Source of the DNA: Pseudoselenomonas ruminis
GTDB taxonomy: Bacteria > Bacillota > Negativicutes > Selenomonadales > Selenomonadaceae
Direction of reading: 5' to 3'
Assembly: GCF_008271295.1 (NCBI RefSeq)
Contig: NZ_VTOY01000001.1
Coordinates: 62,001-126,000, forward strand
DNA: 64,000 nt
The position numbers and the translations under genes were made by a program. Positions 1-5,314 of the stretch are shown here, in pieces (the first letter of the stretch is position 1; every line of letters begins with the position of its first letter). The notes below the pieces were generated by a model. That model had not been told where the DNA came from. It did not search any database and saw only the letters and a program-made list of their open reading frames with translations.

Positions 1-724
1 CCAAATTGGATGCCATTTCCTCGCGTCCCTCAGCACGCCCTTCAGCGCGGCCGTCATCGTGGGCTTCGCGCATTTTCATTTCATAGGTCATATAACTCAC
101 CCTTTCCTCATGGTTCGTTTTCGTTTTGGTGATGCAGGCATCGATTTCCTTGATGAAGTCGTCAGCTGCGGGCAGTCCGTTCATATAGTCAAGGAATGCT
201 TTTATATCTGGTGATACATCGTTAGCGGTACCCTTGCTGCTGAGAAATATTTTGGTAGTACCGTCGTTTAGTTCGAGGTTTTTGTCTTCGATGCAGAGAT
301 TGCGGAATGTATAGATATGTCGGTTTTGTTCAAAGAGTTCAAACGGACAAAGAAAGATGATGATGGAGGAGCGAAGCTCCTTGTACAGTGCGCCTCTGGC
401 CAGGGAATCAACATCAATCATAGACTGGTAGTATCTGGTTCGCTGGGCAAGTTCCTGATCGCCATAATCGCGCACTTGCATCTCGATATCATAAATTGTG
501 TCATCACCTTCGACGTAAACATCGAGCCGTATGCCTTTGCTGTCGTATTTCATTTTTAGAGATTTTTCTTCTTCCAGGTAGGTGATATCCCGAATCTTGA
601 TGTTGAGGATTTTTTCGATGAGCCGCTTGCAAAACCGTTTGTGTCGCATAACGAGTTTGAACATATAGTCATCGATGATGGTAAGTTCCTCCCAAGGCTT
701 GATTTCACGATGATAGGCAGACAT
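1..724 (-). CDS. Rpn-family PD-(D/E)XK nuclease / putative transposase, copy 1 (C-terminus beyond the window)
   Basis: Rpn proteins are DNA endonucleases linked to recombination and phage defence. The reading frame starts at the ATG at 722-724 and stays open to the left edge, so the 3' end is missing. It is nearly identical to the complete copy at 1324-2148 and has the same core: RLDVYVEG, then IYDIEMQ, the D...ExQ pattern of PD-(D/E)XK enzymes. It ends in HDDGRAEGRAEGREEMASNL, so the tail differs from that copy after two RAEG units. An AGGAG ribosome binding site and a sigma70-type promoter precede it. An internal AGGAAAGG followed by ATG at position 91 (minus strand) is discussed under the findings. 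Family assignment is firm; activity is untested. Confidence 0.85.
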   Translation of the reverse strand, partial: MSAYHREIKPWEELTIIDDYMFKLVMRHKRFCKRLIEKILNIKIRDITYLEEEKSLKMKYDSKGIRLDVYVEGDDTIYDIEMQVRDYGDQELAQRTRYYQSMIDVDSLARGALYKELRSSIIIFLCPFELFEQNRHIYTFRNLCIEDKNLELNDGTTKIFLSSKGTANDVSPDIKAFLDYMNGLPAADDFIKEIDACITKTKTNHEERVSYMTYEMKMREAHDDGRAEGRAEGREEMASNL

Positions 725-744
725 GGCAGATACTCCTTTCTTAT

Positions 745-774
745 ATTATAACGCTGGAAAATGAGTTTTGTCGA
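745..774 (-). promoter_or_regulatory. Promoter of Rpn copy 1
   Basis: On the minus strand TCGACA (769-774) and TATAAT (745-750) are 18 bp apart, followed about 20 bp later by AAGGAG and the ATG. The same arrangement precedes the copy at 1324-2148. Confidence 0.65.
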
Positions 775-866
775 TGGATAAAACTTATATAAAACATTTG
801 TTTGCTATATCTATAATAACACAAATGTTCGAATATGTCTATAGTGATGGAAAAGTGAACTGTTAC

Positions 867-912
867 CATAAAAAACATCGTTCTCGGATAGATGAGAACG
901 ATGTTTTTTATG
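867..912 (-). terminator. Perfect 19-bp inverted repeat, terminator of the Rpn fragment
   Basis: Arms at 867-885 and 894-912 are exact complements with an 8-nt loop. Each arm contains an A6/T6 run, so it can end transcription in both directions. It lies directly after the TAA (915-917) of the fragment at 915-1288 and is repeated at 2291-2336. Confidence 0.8.
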
Positions 913-914
913 GA

Positions 915-1288
915 TTATTTGGATTGTAGGGCAAGTTCTTCGACTTCTTCGCGTGAGAGGTTGACGAGTTCGATGATTTCCTCAATGGATTTATTTTTGG
1001 CTAACATTCGTTTCGCTATACGCAGGTCAGCATTTCGTTCTCCTTCAATACGCCCTTCAGCGCGGCCCTCAGCACGGCCTTCAGCACGTCCCTCAGCGCG
1101 GCCGTCGTCGTGGGCTTCACGCATTTTCATTTCGTAGGTCATATAACTCACCCTTTCCTCATGGTTGGTTTTTGTTTCGGTGATGCAGGCATCGATTTCC
1201 TTGATGAAGTCGTCAGCTGCGGGCAGTCCGTTCATATAATCAAGGAATGCTTTCACATCTGGTGATACATCGTTGGTGGTACCTTTGG
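915..1288 (-). pseudogene. N-terminally truncated Rpn copy 2 (C-terminal fragment)
   Basis: This frame matches only the C-terminal part of the complete copy, from about GTTNDVSPD onwards. The nuclease core is absent, so as a nuclease gene it is broken. The open frame can still begin at GTG 1254-1256 (113 aa) or at the internal ATG at 1140-1142, which has AGGAAAGG upstream, and it ends in the same ...VEELALQSK tail. It carries five RxEG units against two in the complete copy. The left junction (about 1289-1320) cuts into the 3' hairpin of the neighbouring complete copy, a recombination scar. It may be a dead fragment or a free-standing small C-terminal protein. Confidence 0.75.
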
Positions 1289-1323
1289 GCCTCGGATAAA
1301 TGAGAACGATGGGTTTTTATGGA

Positions 1324-1515
1324 TTATTTGGATTGCAGGGCAAGTTCTTCGACTTCTTCGCGTGAGAGGTTGACGAGCTCGATGATTTCCTCTATGGATT
1401 TATTTTTTGCTAACATTCGTTTGGCTGTACGAAGATCAGCATTTCGTTCACCCTCAGCACGGCCCTCAGCGCGGCCGTCGTCGTGTGCTTCACGCATTTT
1501 CATTTCGTAGGTCAT
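1324..1515 (-). CDS. Candidate nested ORF: C-terminal small Rpn protein from an internal start
   Basis: Inside the 1324-2148 gene, AGGAAAGG (1525-1532, minus strand) sits 9 nt before an in-frame ATG (1513-1515). This would give a 63-aa protein, MTYEMKMREAHDD... through the RAEG linker to the gene's stop. The same SD/ATG pair is present in all four copies (ATG ending at 91, 1142, 1515 and 2542), including the two without a nuclease domain. Small proteins made from inside rpn genes act as antitoxins in E. coli. That this happens here is inference. Confidence 0.4.
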   Translation of the reverse strand: MTYEMKMREAHDDGRAEGRAEGERNADLRTAKRMLAKNKSIEEIIELVNLSREEVEELALQSK

Positions 1516-2148
1516 ATAACTCACCCTTTCCTCATGGTTGGTTTTTGTTTCGGTGATGCAGGCATCGATTTCCTTTATGAAGTCGTCAGCTGCGGGCAGT
1601 CCGTTCATATAGTCAAGGAATGCTTTTACATCTGGTGATACATCGTTGGTGGTACCCTTGCTGCTGAGAAATATTTTGGTAGTACCGTCGTTTAGTTCGA
1701 GGTTTTTGTCTTCGATGCAGAGATTGCGGAATGTATAGATATGTCGGTTTTGTTCAAAGAGTTCAAACGGACAAAGAAAGATGATGATGGAGGAGCGAAG
1801 CTCTTTGTACAGCGCCCCTCTGGCTAGGGAATCAACATCAATCATAGACTGGTAGTATCTGGTACGCTGGGCAAGTTCCTGATCGCCATAATCGCGCACT
1901 TGCATCTCGATATCATAAATTGTGTCATCACCTTCGACGTAAACATCGAGCCGTATGCCTTTGCTGTCGTATTTCATTTTTAGGGATTTTTCTTCTTCCA
2001 GGTAGGTGATATCCCGAATCTTGATGTTGAGGATTTTTTCGATGAGCCGCTTGCAAAACCGTTTGTGTCGCATAACGAGTTTGAACATATAGTCATCGAT
2101 GATGGTAAGTTCCTCCCAAGGCTTAATTTCACGATGATAGGCAGACAT
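1324..2148 (-). CDS. Rpn-family PD-(D/E)XK nuclease / putative transposase, complete copy 3
   Basis: A complete 274-aa member of the Rpn family. The N-terminal ~190 residues hold the nuclease fold, with RLDVYVEG and IYDIEMQVRDYGDQE as the likely D and ExQ metal-binding elements. A linker (HDDGRAEGRAEGERNAD) with RAEG repeats leads to a helical tail, KNKSIEEIIELVNLSREEVEELAL. The start ATG 2146-2148 is preceded by AAGGAG. The left arm of its own 3' hairpin has been destroyed by the truncated copy at 915-1288, so it lacks a normal terminator. An internal Shine-Dalgarno and ATG lie at codon 212. Homologues in E. coli are nucleases whose C-terminal part can be made separately. Confidence 0.88.
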   Translation of the reverse strand: MSAYHREIKPWEELTIIDDYMFKLVMRHKRFCKRLIEKILNIKIRDITYLEEEKSLKMKYDSKGIRLDVYVEGDDTIYDIEMQVRDYGDQELAQRTRYYQSMIDVDSLARGALYKELRSSIIIFLCPFELFEQNRHIYTFRNLCIEDKNLELNDGTTKIFLSSKGTTNDVSPDVKAFLDYMNGLPAADDFIKEIDACITETKTNHEERVSYMTYEMKMREAHDDGRAEGRAEGERNADLRTAKRMLAKNKSIEEIIELVNLSREEVEELALQSK

Positions 2149-2168
2149 GGCAGATACTCCTTTCTTAT

Positions 2169-2198
2169 ATTATAACGCTGGAAAATGAGTTTTGTCGA
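2169..2198 (-). promoter_or_regulatory. Promoter of Rpn copy 3
   Basis: TCGACA (2193-2198) and TATAAT (2169-2174) on the minus strand, 18-bp spacer, identical to the promoter of copy 1. Confidence 0.65.
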
Positions 2199-2290
2199 TG
2201 GATAAAACTTATACAAAACGTTTGTTTGTTATATCTATAATAACACAAATGTTCGAACTTGTCTATAGCGAGGGAAAAGTGAACTGTTAC

Positions 2291-2336
2291 CATAAAAAAC
2301 ATCGTTCTCGAATAAATGAGAACGATGTTTTTTATG
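2291..2336 (-). terminator. Terminator hairpin of Rpn fragment copy 4
   Basis: Exact 19-bp complementary arms (2291-2309, 2318-2336) with T6 and A6 runs, placed just past the stop of the fragment at 2339-2638. Repeat of the hairpin at 867-912. Confidence 0.8.
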
Positions 2337-2338
2337 GA

Positions 2339-2638
2339 TTATTTGGATTGTAGGGCAAGTTCTTCGACTTCTTCGCGTGAGAGGTTGACGAGTTCGATGA
2401 TTTCCTCTATGGATTTATTTTTTGCTAACATTCGTTTCGCTATACGCAGGTTAGCATTTCGTTCTCCCTCGATACGCCCTTCAGCACGTCCTTCAGCACG
2501 GCCGTCATCGTGGGCTTCGCGCATTTTCATTTCGTAGGTCATATAACTCACCCTTTCCTCGTGGTTGGTTTTCGTTTCGGTGATGCAGGCATCGATTTCC
2601 TTGATGAAGTCGTCAGCTGCGGGCAGTCCGTTCATCAT
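2339..2638 (-). pseudogene. N-terminally truncated Rpn copy 4 (C-terminal fragment)
   Basis: Only the last ~99 residues of an Rpn protein remain, beginning at MNGLPAADDF. At the breakpoint (about 2635-2638) the sequence switches to an unrelated DUF6431-like remnant read on the other strand. The junction happens to create a second ATG in frame. The internal AGGAAAGG and ATG (2540-2542), three RxEG repeat units and the shared tail are intact. The nuclease domain is missing, so it is a gene fragment, though a small C-terminal protein could still be translated. Confidence 0.72.
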
Positions 2639-2954
2639 AGATACGCAGTTATCCGGGTATGGTTCTCATTCCCGCTATGTACGCTTGAAATGTGGCATCC
2701 GGGTGTATATGGATGTGCCAGCAGGCATTTGCCCAAACTGTGGTCATACACATACAGAGCTACCGGATTTCATCCGTCCTTACAAGCATTACGAATCCTC
2801 CGTTATACAGGAGGTCGTAAATGGAAAGTCCACGGATATTTGTGAAGCAGACGAGTCTACCATGAAGCGCTGGAAACGGGAGCACCAGCGGATGGCACCG
2901 CATGTTGAGACGCTTCTGCGGACCGTACTTTCGGCAAGCGTTACGAGCTATTAG
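2637..2954 (+). pseudogene. Remnant of a DUF6431-type (mobile-element-associated) protein
   Basis: The plus-strand frame contains RYVRLKCG, CPNCGHTHTELPDFIRPYKH and a later ADESTMKRW. This resembles proteins annotated as DUF6431, which have a zinc-binding CxxC, an ELPDFxxPYKHY segment and an HTH-like ES(T)xxRW segment. The 5' end is lost at the junction with the Rpn fragment. Near 2935 the homologous continuation (KRYELLEDKS) moves to another frame, so the 3' end is frame-shifted. No start codon belongs to it. I read it as a decayed insertion remnant; the family name is from memory of the motif. Confidence 0.5.
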
Positions 2955-3007
2955 AGGACAAATCAAGAAATCCCTAACATTTGAGCTGCAGGATAATCCC
3001 AATATAG

Positions 3008-3059
3008 ATAGCAAGGAACCGCCGTTCTCCTCAAATTGAGAATGGCGGTTCCTTGCTAT
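3008..3059 (-). terminator. Long hairpin downstream of the 3072-4058 Rpn gene
   Basis: Arms at 3008-3029 and 3038-3059 pair over about 22 bp with a single G-T type mismatch and an 8-nt loop. It lies just after the gene's stop on the minus strand. No long T tract follows, so termination is likely but not certain. Confidence 0.6.
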
Positions 3060-3071
3060 TCCGCGGGGGCG

Positions 3072-3455
3072 TTATAATTCTTGGGCAAGCTCAGCAATAC
3101 GCTCGGGGGACAGGTTAGTGTATTTCATGATCAGGTTGATGTCCATATTGTCGCGCAGCATGTCAAGGGCGGCAGCTTCGCGTGCTTTTTGTTCGCCCTC
3201 GGTGCGTCCCTGCTCAAGCCCCTGCTCAAGCCCCTGCTCAAGCCCTTGCTCAAGCCCTTGCTCAAGCCCTTGCTCAAGCCCTTGCTTCATGCCTGCCTCA
3301 CGGCCTTGTTTGAATCCTTCGGCAAGGTTTGCTTTGAGGTCGCTGTTGTAGTCCCAGATGGCAGATTCGCGAGCTATATATTCTCGATAGGCAGCATCGT
3401 CCATGATATAGCGGTCAGATGCCTGCATAGCATCTTTGATGGCTGTATTTTTCAT
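3072..3455 (-). CDS. Candidate nested ORF: C-terminal Rpn protein from an internal AAGGAGG start
   Basis: Within the 3072-4058 gene a full Shine-Dalgarno, AAGGAGG (3464-3470, minus strand), stands 8 nt upstream of an in-frame ATG at codon 202. The product would be 127 aa: MKNTAIKDAMQ..., the EQGL repeat block and the tail, without the nuclease domain. The SD is better than that of the full-length start. Comparable intragenic proteins neutralise Rpn nucleases in E. coli; the role here is inferred. Confidence 0.45.
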   Translation of the reverse strand: MKNTAIKDAMQASDRYIMDDAAYREYIARESAIWDYNSDLKANLAEGFKQGREAGMKQGLEQGLEQGLEQGLEQGLEQGLEQGRTEGEQKAREAAALDMLRDNMDINLIMKYTNLSPERIAELAQEL

Positions 3456-4058
3456 TGCGAGTTCCTCCTTTTGGTTTTCATCAAGTTTATTGGCGAAAAA
3501 AGCTAGCCATTTTTCGATACGGTCCATAGATTGGACGGGTTTATCCTTGTATTTGGGAATTTCGAGAAAGTGGATTTCAAGGTCATCGGTCAGGCGATGG
3601 TGGGTTTCTGGGTTGTATAGGACATAGGCTGCATGCGGATCATCCTGGGGAAGAAAGCTGTAGCGCAGGATGTTGATGGAAATAGCAGGTTTCAGTGTGC
3701 CGTAATTATCACCGGTGTGGAGTGAATCAAAATGCAGGTACATGTGCGACCAATAGAACAGTGTACGTTTTTCCATGTTGCGTCGATTGACTACCTGCAT
3801 TTCAATGTCGATGCGGCTGCCGTCGCTTAGAATGCCGAAAATATCAAGGCGTCCGAGTTTATCAGATTGTTTGTCGGGAGATAGTTCCGTATTATGGAAT
3901 TGTAGATCGACAAATGCATCGTCACCGTCACGCCCAAGAATATCATTGATGAGTTGCAAGGTGATGTTTTTACGCTCTTCGCGACCAAAGACGAACTTGA
4001 AAAGCAAATCGTTGGTGGGGTCATAGGAACGTACGGTAGGGACACGACTCTGCTTCAT
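3072..4058 (-). CDS. Rpn-family PD-(D/E)XK nuclease / putative transposase, divergent copy
   Basis: A 328-aa Rpn-family protein only distantly like the tandem copies. The N-terminus reads YDPTNDLLFKFVFG, typical of the family. The nuclease core has GRLDIFGIL and RIDIEMQVVNRRN (D...ExQ). Residues ~255-283 are seven tandem xQG[LR] tetrapeptides coded by 12-bp DNA repeats (about 3205-3290), followed by a helical tail MDINLIMKYTNLSPERIAEL. Start ATG 4056-4058 with GGAAGGA upstream and a good promoter. An internal AAGGAGG (3464-3470) 8 nt before ATG 3453-3455 could start a nested product. The repeat number is probably variable between strains. Confidence 0.85.
   Translation of the reverse strand: MKQSRVPTVRSYDPTNDLLFKFVFGREERKNITLQLINDILGRDGDDAFVDLQFHNTELSPDKQSDKLGRLDIFGILSDGSRIDIEMQVVNRRNMEKRTLFYWSHMYLHFDSLHTGDNYGTLKPAISINILRYSFLPQDDPHAAYVLYNPETHHRLTDDLEIHFLEIPKYKDKPVQSMDRIEKWLAFFANKLDENQKEELAMKNTAIKDAMQASDRYIMDDAAYREYIARESAIWDYNSDLKANLAEGFKQGREAGMKQGLEQGLEQGLEQGLEQGLEQGLEQGRTEGEQKAREAAALDMLRDNMDINLIMKYTNLSPERIAELAQEL
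3205..3290. repeat. 12-bp tandem repeats encoding EQGL units
   Basis: Seven consecutive 12-mers close to TGCTCAAGCCCT lie in the coding region of the divergent Rpn gene. Multiples of three keep the frame open, so slippage changes protein length without breaking it. Confidence 0.85.
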
Positions 4059-4078
4059 GGTAATCCTTCCTTTCTTAT

Positions 4079-4107
4079 ATTATAAAGAATGATAGATGCC
4101 TCTGCAA
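4079..4107 (-). promoter_or_regulatory. Promoter of the divergent Rpn gene
   Basis: Minus strand TTGCAG (4102-4107), 17-bp spacer, TATAAT (4079-4084). The TATAATATAAGAAAGGA block around the -10 and SD is shared with the tandem rpn copies. Confidence 0.65.
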
Positions 4108-4288
4108 TATGCATAGAGGTATTACAGAGAAATATATGTTCTCCACACATATATTCTACCATATTCGGAACATAAATTCTATAAGATGTGATGTATACAT
4201 AAAAGCTTGGTGTGAAAGCATATTGGCAGGATTTTATCTTTGCGGCGCGAATACATTAAGCATAAATATGATGTGGGGAGGATGCGTT

Positions 4289-5281
4289 ATGGATAATCAG
4301 AGATTATGCCAATTCCTGGATGAGAAGACGTCGGCTTGCAAGGTGCTGGTGGTTGGCGATATCATGCTGGATAAATATTATTATGGCGAGGTCACGCGTA
4401 TCTCCGGGGAGGCGCCGGTGCCGATTACGCGGGTAAATTCCTCGGCGGAAAAGCTTGGCGGCGGTGCCAATATTGCCTATAACTTGTCGGTGCTTGGCTG
4501 TAAGACGGGGCTGTCGGGATTCGTCGGCGACGACGCCCATTGTGTGAGCATGGTGGAAAAGCTCGCCGATTATGGAATCGATAGTGCCGGTCTTATCCGC
4601 ACGGACCGCCCAACGACGACGAAGGTGCGCATTATGAGCGGCAATCAGCAGATGTTCCGTTTGGATTTTGAGCAGGTAGGCCCTATGGCTGACGAGGATG
4701 CGGAGTCCTTCCGCCGCTTTATTGCCGAAAAGCTCAATGAGAGTCTGGACTGCGTGGTGATTTCCGACCATGACAATGGCGCCTGCACGGAAAAGACTTG
4801 TGCAAAAATCATCGAGCTCTGTCATAATCACGGGGTGCCGGTTGTCGTGGATATGAGCGGTCACAATTGGGTGAATTATGCGCATGCTGATTACATCGTG
4901 GCCAATATGAAGCGCGTGAATCAGGCGCTGCTGCAGCCAATTGACAATGAGGACGCCAAGGTGGAGAAGGCGGCGCATTATCTTATGCGGAAGTATAAGG
5001 TACGAAATGTCATCATGACGCGTTCGGAAAAAGGCCTTTCGCTGGTGGGCGACAGCGTCATCAAACATATTCCGACCAAAGCGCAGGAGCTGTTTGATGT
5101 ATTGGGTGCTACCGATACGATTGCGGCTGTGTTTGCCCTGGCACTGGCCGGGGGTCTTAGCCCGCAGGAAGGCGCGTATTTGGCTAATCTTGCAGCCAGC
5201 CGGGTTGTCGCAAGACTTGGAACGTATGCGGTGACCAGAGAAGAGCTGCAGGGGTTACTGCAAGAGGGTTCTATGGTATAA
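4289..5281 (+). CDS. PfkB-family kinase, D-glycero-beta-D-manno-heptose-7-phosphate kinase-like
   Basis: 330-aa ribokinase-fold protein resembling the kinase half of HldE, which phosphorylates heptose-7-phosphate at O1 for ADP-heptose and LPS inner core. Visible motifs are VVGDIMLDKYYYGEVTRISG, a GGGAN (57-61) and FVGDD. The catalytic GAGD box reads G273-A-T-D276: the base Asp is kept but the second Gly is Thr. There is no fused nucleotidyltransferase domain. The ATG at 4289 is chosen because GGGGAGG lies just upstream; the frame is open further 5' but without an SD. The M16 peptidase follows after 30-odd bases, probably in one transcript. Heptose kinase is the best guess; another PfkB sugar kinase is possible. 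Confidence 0.7.
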   Translation: MDNQRLCQFLDEKTSACKVLVVGDIMLDKYYYGEVTRISGEAPVPITRVNSSAEKLGGGANIAYNLSVLGCKTGLSGFVGDDAHCVSMVEKLADYGIDSAGLIRTDRPTTTKVRIMSGNQQMFRLDFEQVGPMADEDAESFRRFIAEKLNESLDCVVISDHDNGACTEKTCAKIIELCHNHGVPVVVDMSGHNWVNYAHADYIVANMKRVNQALLQPIDNEDAKVEKAAHYLMRKYKVRNVIMTRSEKGLSLVGDSVIKHIPTKAQELFDVLGATDTIAAVFALALAGGLSPQEGAYLANLAASRVVARLGTYAVTREELQGLLQEGSMV

Positions 5282-5314
5282 TAGATAAATGATATAAATA
5301 GAGGAGGCCTTTTG

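Larger units (their letters stand above)
1..2638. repeat. Tandem direct repeats of a ~1.4-kb Rpn unit
   Basis: Positions 1-1235 and about 1440-2635 are near-identical direct copies with a period of 1424 bp. Start codons 724 and 2148, terminator hairpins 867 and 2291, and stop codons 915 and 2339 are all offset by exactly 1424. Each unit holds an rpn coding region, its promoter, and the terminator and 3' end of the next. Loss or gain of 12-bp coding repeats gives the only length differences seen. The pattern fits unequal crossing-over. Confidence 0.8.

Noticed and set aside
892-1510. Plus-strand frames with repeated RPSA residues opposite the Rpn genes
   Set aside because: They are the complement of the RAEG-coding repeats, have no SD, and vanish where the repeat does.
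1030-3290. Short tandem repeats as a CRISPR array
   Set aside because: The 12-mers are contiguous, with no spacers, and are inside coding regions.
4304-5068. Long minus-strand frame opposite the PfkB gene
   Set aside because: Shadow frame of a well-supported gene; many similar antisense frames occur behind dapA, argJ, argH, cheA and smc.
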